A stretch of DNA of 25,366 nt from Asparagopsis taxiformis (Eukaryota; Rhodophyta; Florideophyceae; Bonnemaisoniales; Bonnemaisoniaceae), in the NCBI GenBank assembly GCA_030407315.1, contig JALQPE010000999.1:1-25366 (forward strand). The letters run 5' to 3'. Under the pieces are notes generated by a model that saw only the letters and a program-made list of their open reading frames with translations, was not told the DNA's origin and made no database searches. The position numbers and the translations under genes were made by a program. This document shows positions 10,301 through 17,827 of this stretch, piece by piece (the stretch's first letter is position 1; the number at the start of each line of letters is the position of its first letter).

Positions 10301-11243
10301 GAGTCCCATTGTCAATACGGGGGACGATGAAACAGACGAGAAGAACCGGAATGAGGGGAGGGCTCGCTTCACGTCTACGCGCCACTGCCTGGTTGACTAT
10401 GCCGAGAACGATGAGACGCGTACCGACCGGTTCAAGTTTGTGACGCGGCGAGCCCTGCTGGATGTGTGGTTGGGAATCCTTGTCCGGCTGATAGGGCTGG
10501 AGGAGTGCGGTTTACCGGGAGAAAAACTGGTCATGCCGGCATCTGGGGGACGGTTTTTGATAACGGGAAAGGGGTGTCCTCGGCAGGTCCCACACAATGA
10601 TTTCCCTGTTCCTCCTCGCGACCGCAAAGATCAACTTCCGGGTTACTTTGTTATTGCCAACGGAGATGACCCATTCCCTATCTGGGTGTGTCCAGGGTCC
10701 CACAAGTACGTCTTTTCCAAAGCACTGGAATTAGATATGTACGCCAAGACGATGAAGCTGAAGAAGGTAATCGTTCCGCCACGTTCAGTCTTCATCGGTC
10801 ACGGCCATGTACAACATGCCGGGGCAGGGCATGTCGACAGAGTTGTGTCACACACGACAACGAGGTATCACACGTATTTCAGGAATGCGTCGTATCCGAT
10901 TCCCGACAATGTTTCGTTTGGTTTCATCGGGCGGTTGGGATTCGAAGAAGAAGTAATCGCCAATGCTCCGCGCCGGTCTGCCAGGCAAAGTCAACCGGCA
11001 CCTGTCAATGTTCGGCACAAGACAGTTGTTCCCATCCCGGTCAAGAAAGATCGTAGGCCGAAGACAGGGCAGCTCGGAATCATGCGGATGAAGACGACAG
11101 AAGCTCCCAAGAAGAGAACCCTCACAGCGGGTGAAGAATTCATCTTGAGCTATTCAACTCCACGGTTGCCGATAACGCCTATTCTGCCGGGAGATCCTGA
11201 ATATAGTGAGGACGAAGAGGAAGAACAATTTTCCGACGGCTAG
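7308..11243 (+). CDS. ParB/sulfiredoxin-like domain + 2OG-Fe(II) dioxygenase-like domain protein (1311 aa)
   Basis: A single uninterrupted frame, starting at ATG 7308 in good context (caaccATGGCG, product MADTHFSSLF). Residues ~240-335 resemble the ParB/Srx fold: VEDLRNNMLAVGY at ~265, then VIDGLHRLNAM at ~315-325, corresponding to the family's IDGxHR signature. A helical middle follows, then a basic patch at ~612-640 (LKKKTKARRKRRPSA, likely nuclear localisation or DNA binding) and a long acidic/Ser stretch at ~670-760. The C-terminal third (~830-1215) looks like a 2-oxoglutarate/Fe(II) oxygenase of the PhyH/TET-JBP type: HND (H1096, D1098), CPGSHKYV, HGHVQHAG (distal H1170 or H1165) and TTRYHTYF (R1186). 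A role in oxidising a modified base or a chromatin protein is inferred, not shown. Alternatives are an element-encoded nuclease-oxygenase or a host gene of unknown role. It is intact while its neighbours are decayed, which suggests recent or selected function. The same repeat block lies on both sides. Confidence 0.75.
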   Translation: MADTHFSSLFSTVCGDQVSASAESRGLKRGVDVDLFADVDGAAVHIGTASVSTAGGDVGLPRTLHNHKLPETDEADYIVVRNIATKDKFKDLPFPYMFDGAEGPPETMGGAYAAAFYPWDTRMMRPAAEDGPSDIRTPAAASNFNAATNQASSGRMPSTGPAGEITGSGGTKHPARSIPVSGGTKRPARSGGTKHPARSNVTEATTQDITEVDDEPEVAESIREQQGTTVPKFVTSDYVGEGATVLVRQLVEPAVTLRDVKEDHVEDLRNNMLAVGYVSSSRITVTVLRSQNTHLPADTRLFQNGKFHANANVTVIDGLHRLNAMHSIADDFTRLTRMHRTKLPQDANRLRWVTQPLDVYYLRRKDDSDLQPHEIIHKSAESNHTTGTQLTERSLVRILSSIQQFIRTIAVGNNVENAGDLRESDVIRTLFEAQFMGMMNSTNTARRWTRLAIATLKHPVLDEVLRELNNSERRNEIGITHLDHKIVRELLEENFVFVLRGLSEYLNPAHGGRPDGRFDVNDFYTYVRRVTAIANSLYAAYGRPKSIMRKSFLSTEMAIGSVKQPKELQWHLTNAIAMYRGDDRSSEVRMRRRTTRLQDLETNMKEFFNPTLKKKTKARRKRRPSAANVRLTQKKQRNVEHEPASHGIRRRSQRLRSTGSTRLEEEQPDAVQQSAGEEEQAVVDKPTDQQQATVSGDEGDEDSARSPDSAVEIVPQDNQRAGATPSNQESVHTASDEEDKQGADEGQVESKGVREVTITFTVPEGVEVDEDGYIVRDSPSEHDLLFDDRMPSLPDDFEVKDRAEGHHLAQRPADVIASVRVGCLPPIELRLLLESVEIDEEGREVRYLKQVAMDPVFEGLHIPEQHRARHLVFEIDTIYPMFFAAWKMAAKAMCEPTSTFLPSRLDFAQVARMSTSWKDSYEAGTGMAYFHNCRTEINERGYTVMHNFADVSYLDASDKFPFDLGLMEEIPNQELFRYLLGTWEGEEVHKDPGNRQLWSPIVNTGDDETDEKNRNEGRARFTSTRHCLVDYAENDETRTDRFKFVTRRALLDVWLGILVRLIGLEECGLPGEKLVMPASGGRFLITGKGCPRQVPHNDFPVPPRDRKDQLPGYFVIANGDDPFPIWVCPGSHKYVFSKALELDMYAKTMKLKKVIVPPRSVFIGHGHVQHAGAGHVDRVVSHTTTRYHTYFRNASYPIPDNVSFGFIGRLGFEEEVIANAPRRSARQSQPAPVNVRHKTVVPIPVKKDRRPKTGQLGIMRMKTTEAPKKRTLTAGEEFILSYSTPRLPITPILPGDPEYSEDEEEEQFSDG

Positions 11244-11517
11244 ATAGCTTAACAACTACTACTTTGGTAAACAATTATCGAGAATATAATCATCTCCTTT
11301 ATCACTTTCAATCTATGAACCTACTATAATGTACTTCCGTTCCATGCTTTCAAACTAGATTGTCCATTCCCTCGTGGGTTGGAGCATGATTTCCAGGACG
11401 ATTCCCTCACATCTCTAGACTCGATGGTCTATGGTAGAAATAGCAGAACAATTGGGTTTGTACGTGCTTCATCGCCTACTTGCTTCCGGCAATGTGTGGA
11501 CGTGCACGATACACGAT
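11244..11517 (+). other. 3' flank of the ParB-dioxygenase gene
   Basis: AT-rich sequence after the TAG stop at 11241-11243, with AATATAA-like stretches near 11283 that could serve polyadenylation. No canonical AATAAA is seen. It ends at repeat block B. Confidence 0.35.
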
Positions 11518-12222
11518 CAACCTGAAATGGACGTCCGGTGGATGTCCAGCTCAGATGCATTGCTGGCCAGCCCAGAAATTCTACAATTTCAGGCACAAAA
11601 AATATTGCAAAAAACATCGATTTGGGCGGTCGATTGTGCCGTACGGCACACCCCCATCTCAAAAACATGTTCACATGTGCATGTTTTTGAGAATAGCCCA
11701 AATTTTAATTCAAATCAGGGTGTCTTAATTTGGCCACAACGGCCCCAGGAACCGGCCGCCGCCCCGAGTGGGGCCATCACTGGCTTCTGTAAGCACCAAC
11801 TGTAAGCCAAAATCGCGTCTTACGAGGGTTCGATTCCAGGCTTTAAGCATAAGTTATCTAGGGTGACATCTTTTTCCCTGTTTCATCATGGTCCCGCCTT
11901 ATTCCTTCACGACAAACACTACTCACCCATCACGTTACTCATATTCCGTGCACTTTGTATTAGTAGTGCACCCGCCTGCTTAGTTTGTGCAATGCGTCGA
12001 TGTAGGTAGCACACGACTAACCTGAAATGGACGTCTGGCGGATGTCCAGCTCAGATGCATTGCTGGCCAGCCCAGAAATTCTAAAATTTCGGGCACAAAA
12101 AAATTGCAAAAAATCATCGATTTGGGCGGTCGATTGTGCCGTACGGCACACCCCCATCTCAAAAACATGTTCACATGTGCATGTTTTTGAGAATAGCCCA
12201 AATTTTAATTCAAATCAGGGTG
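11518..12222 (+). repeat. Paired-repeat block B: core copies 5 and 6 with a 295-bp spacer
   Basis: Core copy 5 (11518-11722) and copy 6 (12018-12222) are both full length, begin with the CCTGAAATGGACG motif and end CAAATCAGGGTG. The spacer (11723-12017) matches the block A spacer and keeps an exact tRNA B-box consensus, GGTTCGATTCC, at 11827-11837. The orientation is the same as block A, so the ParB-dioxygenase gene lies between direct repeats. Copy 6 is also the left part of the duplicated 2.13-kb segment. Confidence 0.85.
11740..11845 (+). other. tRNA-like (SINE-type) segment in the repeat spacer
   Basis: GGTTCGATTCC at 11827-11837 fits the RNA polymerase III B-box consensus. The upstream ACTGGCTTCTGTAAGC is only a poor A box, and no cloverleaf can be closed. 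The spacer may be derived from a SINE. It is not a functional tRNA. Confidence 0.3.
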
Positions 12223-12246
12223 TCTAATTTGGCCACAACGGCCCCA

Positions 12247-12370
12247 GGAACCGGCCGCCGCCCCGATCGGGGGCTATCACTGGCGTCTGTAAGCACCAAC
12301 TGTAAGCCGGAACCGGCCGCCGCCCCGATCGGGGCTATCACTGGCTTCTATAAGCACCAACTTTAAGCCA
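12247..12370 (+). repeat. Tandem 62-bp duplication in element E copy 1
   Basis: GGAACCGGCCGCCGCCCCG starts at 12247 and again at 12309, each followed by ATCGGGG, CTATCACTGGC and TAAGCACCAACT. Each unit contains the 12-bp palindrome CCCCGATCGGGG. The same pair occurs in copy 2 (from about 19018). Confidence 0.85.
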
Positions 12371-13974
12371 AAATGGCGTCTCACGAAGGTCGATTTCAGC
12401 TCAATACGCCAGGGACAGGTCTTGGTCCTTGTTTCATCATGGTCCCGCCCCACTCTCTCACGACCAACCTGAAATGGACGTCCGGTGGATGTCCATCTCG
12501 ATTGCACTGCTGGCCAGCCCAGAAATTCTAAAATTTCCGAAAAATCAAATTGGTGGCCCAGCATCTCCTGTGCCGAAAATTCCCGCACTCACTTCTGATA
12601 TACGTCTAGACGTGTTTCGCACTTGTACGCATCATGGAAGGCGTCACGGAAGGTTGAGACTACGCTACTTGTGTACCGCGTCGTCTGAAATAGCGAGTAG
12701 TGTTTGTTGTATAGTTGTGGAGTATGCGTCTGGTGGTTTGTAAAGCTTGCAGAACGGGATAGGGATGTGGGTGGCCCTATTTTATGAATACATGAGTACC
12801 AATATTCAGGGTTCACAAAGCGGAAAGGCATACGCTCATACATGTTTGAGATTGCATAGTAGAGAAAATATTTACATCGAAATTTATATGGAGCTGATGG
12901 AGGTTTTAAGGATGAGGTATGAGAGGAAGAAAATTCTTCTGTGGTATGAGGATGTGTTCTGTGGGGGGTGGATGCAATCTTGGGACGGTACAGGGGGACG
13001 TGGAAATGTACGGAGTGCGGGTTTAGAATGGAGTGTGATTCGGAGAGGAGTGCCGACGAGCATATTATGGGGATTGGGGAGACGCTGCGGGGTGTTGGGG
13101 TAGTGAGGGGGGAGGAGGTGTTTAGGTGGGACCGTAGGAGGGTGCGGTTGAAGGCGCCGAGAGGAGGGAGTTTTAGGAAAGTGAGGAGAAAGAGGCGGGA
13201 AGGGGGGTGGCGTCTGTTCTGGCTGTGGTGAGTGGGGATGTGATGGAGAAGAAGGGGGTTATTGTATTTGGGGAGGGAGGGGAGTGGGAGGAAGGGTGCG
13301 AAGTGGGGGGTTGATATGTGTTTCAGAGCGGGGAGGTTTCTGGGGAGACGGCGGGGGTGCCACCCCGCAGTGCGGGAGCGTGGGCCGGTGGTGGTGGTGT
13401 ATACGGTATCGAAGATGCGGATGGCGTGGGGGCATGGAGCAGCTGAGGGAGGGAGGGGTGGAGCAGGTCGGGTACGGGATGGGGAGTGAGAGGTTTTGGA
13501 AGAGTAAGCTGCAGGGGAAGTTTGTGGAGAGGGCGAAGGAGAAGGGTTGAGGGTAGAGGAGAGAGGGTATTGACGAAAAATACGTTGCAGAGGTGATGGG
13601 GGAGAGCATGGTCGAGGAGATAGGGGTGTTTTTCTCTATTCTGAGGTAGTATGAGGACTGGTTATACGAAATCTGTACGGTAGAGCAGAAAAGTTGGTAT
13701 GGAATGGAGGTGGGCACCGTGGAAGCAGGGATAGGTAGCTGAAAATGCGTGCTAGAGTGGTATTGGAGGTGTTTGAGGTACAGTACGGGGGAGGTGAACA
13801 CTAACTGGAAGGGGGTGTGAGCGAGAGGATGAAAAAATTAAAGACAAAATTGGAGTCGACCGACAAGGAAAAATAGAGTGGTCGCCGTGATTGATGCGGA
13901 CATCCATGTCGAGCACGGCGGCAGAAATTTCTGGGGTCGAAATTTTTGAATTTCTGAACCGGCGCCCGTCCTAG

Positions 13975-14189
13975 GTGGACATAGACATGGCGGAAGTCCA
14001 TCCCGAGGGGGACATCCGTGGTACTAGAAACAATGAATGTCGTCCTAGTAATACTAGACGTACTAGACCGCATGGACGTCCGGTTCTAGGCGGACATCCA
14101 AAAATACTGGAGAACATGGACGTCCGCCTAGTAATACTAGGTGTACTAGAGTTTGTGGACGTCCGCGTCCATTTCCGAGAACACAGACG
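13975..14189. repeat. Palindrome cluster at right end of element E copy 1
   Basis: Several GGACGTCC palindromes and variants (GGACATCC, GGACTTCC in inverse) alternate with CTAGTAATACTAG (arms CTAGTA/TACTAG around one A) and TACTAGACGTACTAGA. This spaced array of short palindromes near an element end looks like subterminal protein-binding sites, as known for transposase or silencing-factor binding in DNA transposons. The array is seen; its binding role is inferred. Confidence 0.6.
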
Positions 14190-15088
14190 CAAGTTGATGT
14201 ATGAAGAGATCCAGGGGTAGTTGACATGAGGCAAACATACTCTTTCTCTTCATCATTATGGAAAGTAGACGCGGAAACCGTGTTTGATGGAGGATTGCCT
14301 TCTGAATCGGTGAGAGTAACCATGGCAGAAGGTTTGGACCTTGCAGGCCGAGAGCTGGATGGACGGCCATACTTTTGCCAGCAATACGGTTCAGTGTGGT
14401 TGGTACGACCGCAATGAGTGCATTTCTTTCGGTTACTGCCGGGCTGTTTCCCAGACCTAGATAATAATGCAGCCGAGTCAGAAGAAGAGCTTCCAGGTTT
14501 CAGAATAGAAGCTCTACGTTCCTCCTGAAGAAGGAGACCCCGGACTTTGTCGAAGGTGAATGTAGGGTCCTCATCACCTATAGCATCAAGAGCAGTAATG
14601 AGTGTCTGGAAGGAAGAAGGAAGGCCATTGAGGACAGCCATAGCCATTTCCTTGTCGTCGATGATCACGCGCATAGAGCTGAGAACCGAGGCCATCTGTC
14701 GAACACGGTTGATGTAGACGAGCATCTGTTCACCGGGCTTCATAGTAGCAGTATAGAAGTCACGCCTTGCAGCTAGTTTGTTTAGGAGAGTGTGCCTTTG
14801 GTGCACGTTACAGATCTCCTGCCACATTTCCAGAGCAGTAGTGGTGTGTGAGACGTTCTTGAGCATCTCATCAGACAACGTGATCCCGATGGTCATCCGA
14901 GCAGTCTTATCTTTGCGAAGCCACTTGGACAGTGCTTCCTGGTCTGCAGGGCGTGGAGGACGTAGGTCAGGATCGATCATTTCGTCCACCTCGCGGTGTC
15001 CGAGGATGAGCTCCATCTTTTGCTTCCATGAGTGGAAGTTGGAGTAGTCCAGCTTTTCAATGCGAATGCCGGATGAAGTGCTCTCCAT
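14190..15088 (-). pseudogene. Ty1/copia retrotransposon gag, 3' truncated
   Basis: Starts at ATG 15088 (MESTSSGIRIEKLDYSNFHS) and is open for ~299 residues. It matches the UBN2-type copia Gag plan: N-terminal FHSWKQKMELIL, then ALEMWQEICNVHQ, a central NGLPSSFQTLITAL and a CCHC zinc knuckle CTHCGRTNHTEPYC at ~224-237 that binds RNA in the particle. The homology ends after HTSTC at 14190, where element E copy 1 begins. Codons beyond that (frame to 14063) belong to element E. In copia elements the protease should follow here, so the insertion or rearrangement falls at the gag-protease junction. The PBS and LTR lie upstream in the same orientation (16456-16698). Confidence 0.85.
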
Positions 15089-15271
15089 GGCTCTGGAGTA
15101 AGTCTTATCTGTTCGACCCTTCCCAAATGGACAACCGATAGTCGTCTAGGGCCAAGCTGGGATCTATAGGATAGAGACTTTTAGCTAAGAGCAAGATGAG
15201 TGGAGAACAAGAAACAAGGTTTATCAAGGAGAAATCAGCTAGATTTCTAGTGTGTCTAGAGAAGAGGAGTA

Positions 15272-15703
15272 CTACTTATCGGAGGAGGAGGAAGCCCTAG
15301 AGGATTTAGCGGCTTTGAGAGTCTTTTCGATGGCACGGTGGCGGCTACCGCGGAGGTGGTTGTCGAACTCGCTCTGGGTGCGAACGATGACACCGCAGGG
15401 CTTGCAGACCTTGAGACCACCTTCCTTGAGGCGTTCGATAGTCTTCTTATGTCTAGAGCCGCTGAAGTGTGCGACTCTAGACTCGGCGGAGTTGAGAAAG
15501 ACGTTGCAGTGATGGCACCTCGAGCGGTTTGCCTTCTTGTGAGCGGCGTACTTCTTCTTGTTATCCCTCCTTTCGGCGATGCTGTAGGCTTTGCGGAAGA
15601 CCCGGTCTTGAAGAGACTCCCCCTCGCGACGAAGCCTGGGAGGCTGCTCGTCGTTGCGCGGTTCCACGCGGTCTTCGTCACTGCTAGACACTCAGTGTGC
15701 AGG
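15272..15703 (-). CDS. Small protein with two matrin/U1-type C2H2 zinc fingers
   Basis: The ~139-residue frame has two fingers of the dsRNA/U1-like type: CHHCNVFLNSAESRVAHFSG followed by SRH, and CKPCGVIVRTQSEFDNHLRG followed by SRH. Both have the spacing CxxC-x12-H-x5-H, and are followed by a Lys/Ser-rich tail. Proteins with these fingers bind structured RNA in the nucleus. No ATG opens the frame: a TGA precedes the first GTG (15691). Just upstream, however, is an excellent splice acceptor (15704) with a branch-like CTAAC and a pyrimidine tract, so the start is probably in an upstream exon that I cannot fix. It lies between the retrotransposon PBS and gag, on the same strand as gag, so it may be an extra retrotransposon ORF or a captured host exon. 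Confidence 0.65.
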
Positions 15704-15800
15704 CTGCAGAGAGAAGAGAACAAGAGAGTTAGAAGTTATACCGATCAATACTAAGGTCTAAACCTTGAAATAGACCGAAAGGTGAAAGGTATAAACTTAC
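15704..15800 (-). other. Putative 97-nt spliceosomal intron upstream of the zinc-finger ORF
   Basis: On the minus strand: donor CACAAGTAAGT (G at 15800), branch-point-like TTCTAAC (15728-15734), pyrimidine tract and acceptor CTCTCTGCAG ending at 15704. A second strong donor, TTCGGTAAGTGCG (GT at 16425-16424), lies just after the PBS and could splice to the same acceptor. The same donor is conserved in the right copy at 24759-24764. Confidence 0.55.
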
Positions 15801-15980
15801 TTGTGGATAGAGTTGATGAGAAAACCAAACGTCCGATGAGTTTATTCGGTGATATGTAAAGGCTATAACGCTATACCGATCAGGACAAGGTCCATGTCTT
15901 ACAAGAGCAGGACCGAGTTGAGAAAGGTATAGACTAGCCAATATAAAAGAAAAGGTCGATTCCACTAATTGGGCCTTGAG

Positions 15981-16058
15981 TGGCCCGGTAGCCGAGTCGG
16001 TTGGACGGTCCACGGAGATGTACAGAGCCTTGGTTCGAGTCCCAGCAGCGACGCTGGC
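15981..16058 (+). other. tRNA-like A/B-box segment in the copia leader, not an intact tRNA
   Basis: The A box TAGCCGAGTCGG (15989-16000) and B box GGTTCGAGTCC (16032-16042) fit Pol III consensus with normal spacing. The acceptor stem does not close and the T-stem has a mismatch. The inverted copy (about 25123-25200) is further degraded. Likely a tRNA-derived SINE fragment lying antisense in the retrotransposon leader. Confidence 0.4.
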
Positions 16059-16128
16059 CAAACTTTTTCCTTCGCACGCGAACCCCAGATAGAAGAATGA
16101 TGTCACCTGATGACGATGACCAAGAGAC

Positions 16129-16203
16129 GGATGGCAAGATGACAGAGTGTCAGTGTGACACAGTGTGGATGACAGGATGTCAGTGACAGGATGACATAGT
16201 GTC
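16129..16203. repeat. TGTCA/TGACA-rich simple repeat
   Basis: Irregular tandem runs of GATGACA and GTGTCAGTG units in the leader. The right arm keeps a variant at about 24967-25033. Confidence 0.6.
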
Positions 16204-16455
16204 GGCGCGGAGCGGCGACAGACGTGCGGCGCGGCGACAGAGGTGCGCGGCGGCCGAGGAAGAACGCGGTGATGGCCGCGGCAGCGTGGAGGAGACGCTC
16301 AGCAAGACCGCGGAAGCGCGGGAAGGCGCAGAACGGAAGAAAAGCGCGCAAACGAAGAGAAGAGAAAACGAGGCGAGAACGAGACGAAATAGGTAAGAGA
16401 ACGCCGACGCAAACGACGCACTTACCGAAGCGCTAGAGAATAAGAAACGACCTAC

Positions 16456-16476
16456 GAGCGCGCTGGGCCCATAACC
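16456..16476 (-). other. Retrotransposon primer-binding site for initiator tRNA-Met (internal/half-tRNA type)
   Basis: Directly after the LTR (read on minus) is GGTTATGGGCCCAGC and then GCGCTCG. This is the complement of the anticodon arm of eukaryotic initiator tRNA-Met (GCUGGGCCCAUAACC). Drosophila copia is primed by such a half-tRNA instead of the tRNA 3' end, so this fits the Ty1/copia class. The site fixes both the LTR boundary and the element's direction. Confidence 0.85.
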
Positions 16477-16698
16477 TGTTGGAACGAATTGGTCGCTTAC
16501 CGAGCGTTTATTGAATCTGCGAGCTCACTACATTATTTGTATTCTTGCCGAGGTGCCCCGGCGGTGCTAAGGACAGCCTGTTCATGGCTGCTCCAGACAG
16601 ACTGTCACTGACAGTCTGTCCTAGCAAGCACCCGCTGCCAATCTGGTACACGTGGGCTTCTCTATCATATCATCCACACGTGTACACTTATCATAACA
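16477..16698 (-). repeat. Ty1/copia long terminal repeat, 222 bp (left copy)
   Basis: On the minus strand it begins TGTTATGATAAG and ends CGTTCCAACA (TGTT...AACA). A polypurine tract lies before it and the PBS immediately after. Inside are two CACGTG motifs near the start, a perfect 25-nt palindrome at 16596-16620, and AATAAA (16507-16512 in complement) near the 3' end, as expected of an LTR promoter/poly(A) unit. The second copy is 24485-24706, of equal length. Confidence 0.85.
16596..16620. repeat. Perfect 25-nt palindrome within the LTR
   Basis: Arms GACAGACTGTCA and TGACAGTCTGTC around a single C. Conserved in the other LTR at 24565-24589 with G at the centre. Probably an RNA hairpin in the LTR transcript or a dimeric factor site. 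Confidence 0.85.
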
Positions 16699-16708
16699 TT
16701 TTCCCTCT
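16699..16708 (-). other. Polypurine tract preceding the LTR
   Basis: AGAGGGAAAA on the minus strand, directly upstream of TGTTATG. This is the usual plus-strand primer of LTR retrotransposons. Confidence 0.7.
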
Positions 16709-17049
16709 GCCATGATGGCAACCCATCCTGGCTTTTCTAATTACTAATTGAAAGTCTGACAAACAAATTGAAACTTCAGACGCTATTATCTCCATGAAGA
16801 AAGGTCGTAGAAGCTTCGGAGAAGTTGCTACCCTACTAATTCGGGCACGCTGAACACGATGAGATAGGTTTCGGAGCGCCTAGAGCACTCCTTCTAGGAG
16901 AAATCGAGGGTCAAAGTTTTCTCACGTAATTGAGCCCCTCAGGGCCAATTCCAGTGCTTCAACACTGTCCAGCAACGATGAATCTGTTTTGTTCAAGGAT
17001 GTAAATATAGTACATGAGTGATGAAGTGGCAACGTCAAATATATGAAGT

Positions 17050-17270
17050 TGCCAGAAGCCAGAAATTCTAAAATTTCGGTCAGGAAAATAGTACAAAAAA
17101 TCATCGATTTCGGCGTTCGATTGTGCCGTACGGCACACCCCCATCTCAAAAACATGTTCACATGTGCATGTTTTTGATAATAGCCCAAAATTTAATTCAA
17201 ATCAGGCTGTTTAATTTGGCCACAACGGCCCCATAAGCCGGCATGTGCCCCGAGCGGGGCCATCACTGTC
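17050..17270 (+). repeat. Core repeat copy 7 with partial spacer
   Basis: Starts at CCAGAAGCCAGAAATTC and keeps the GTGCCGTACGGCAC palindrome and a hairpin with one change (TTTTTGATAA). It continues into the GGCCACAACGGCCCC tail and GCCCCGAGCGGGGC. The left-end motif is lost. Confidence 0.8.
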
Positions 17271-17827
17271 GCCTCCATCCTCGATACCACCACTACCGCA
17301 CTCTGTACAGATACACATGCTTCTGCCAGAAACGAATATGCTGATGTCGCTGCACATGACGCTACTGCAAACGTTCAGCTCGTTCTCGCTGAAAAGAAGC
17401 TCATCAGTCATGCACTCGAAGACGTTGCAGCCCTTCGCTGATGGCACTGGCGATGACGACAGGGACACCATCGACCATCATGCAGACATAGTCGACATCG
17501 AACTCGAGTGCACTGCATCACTGCAACTGCAGCCCGTCAAGCTTTCCAGTAATATGTCTGTCAGTAAGCGTGAAGGGCGCCGCGCACGACGACGGGCTCT
17601 CCTCATGCAGAGGGAAGCTGAAAAAGAAAAATGAGAGCTGGAAACAGAGTGGAAGAAGCGCAGCTCCCACATGGGCAGTGGTGGAAACAAGGGATAAAAT
17701 AAGAGCGGTGCAGAACATGATGGAAATACTGAAGAGGAAACGTCATGTCCGCCGTGCTGAAAGTTGCAGAAAAGAATCGAAGCGCTCGAGAGCGGTCGCG
17801 AAACATCTTAGTGTGCAACACCGGTGA
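17260..17827 (+). pseudogene. Possible decayed coding remnant, unknown family
   Basis: Protein-like stretches follow each other in different plus-strand frames: AHDATANVQLVLAEKKLISH then ALEDVAALR ending at about 17430; DIVDIELECTASLQLQPVKL then a basic end (GRRARRRALL) to 17634; and AVVETRDKIRAVQNMMEILK with RKRHVRRAESCRK to 17827. Each looks more like coding than its alternatives, but the frame shifts twice. No domain recognised. Confidence 0.3.

Larger units (their letters stand above)
12064..14189 (+). mobile_element. Element E, copy 1 (2.13-kb direct duplicate)
   Basis: Nearly identical to 18838-20964, with only scattered differences. It contains a core repeat, two tandem 62-bp units, a second left-end motif at about 12468 (CCTGAAATGGACGTCCGGTG) and a G-rich body on the plus strand. 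At the right end (13975-14189) is a cluster of GGACGTCC-like and CTAGTAATACTAG palindromes. The right end, read backwards, is GGAAATGGACGCGGACGTCC, which resembles the left-end motif, so short subterminal inverted repeats are likely. No transposase is recognised. Frames in the body are low complexity (Ser/Pro/Thr-rich on minus). One 87-residue plus frame (12968-13231, containing WKCTECGFRMEC) looks protein-like but has no start context. The right boundary joins copia gag exactly. Confidence 0.7.
15806..16966 (-). repeat. Left arm of a ~1.1-kb inverted repeat (copia PPT-LTR-PBS-leader)
   Basis: Reverse complement of 24228-25366 with many point differences and small indels. From high to low coordinate it holds retrotransposon 3' internal sequence, polypurine tract, LTR, PBS and leader. 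The similarity continues to the edge of the window on the right, so the true arm may be longer. Confidence 0.85.

Noticed and set aside
12968..13231. 87-residue plus frame with WKCTECGFRMEC (also 19740-20003)
   Set aside because: It looks protein-like, but it has no ATG, a stop just upstream, and identity between copies is expected from recent duplication. Mentioned only within element E.
15256..15754. Alternative frames opposite the zinc-finger ORF (155 and 138 residues)
   Set aside because: Shadows of the zinc-finger frame, which alone has family motifs (two CxxC-x12-H-x5-H fingers).
15981..16058. Intact tRNA gene
   Set aside because: A and B boxes match, but the acceptor stem does not pair at the required positions and the T-stem has a mismatch, so it is a tRNA-like relic.
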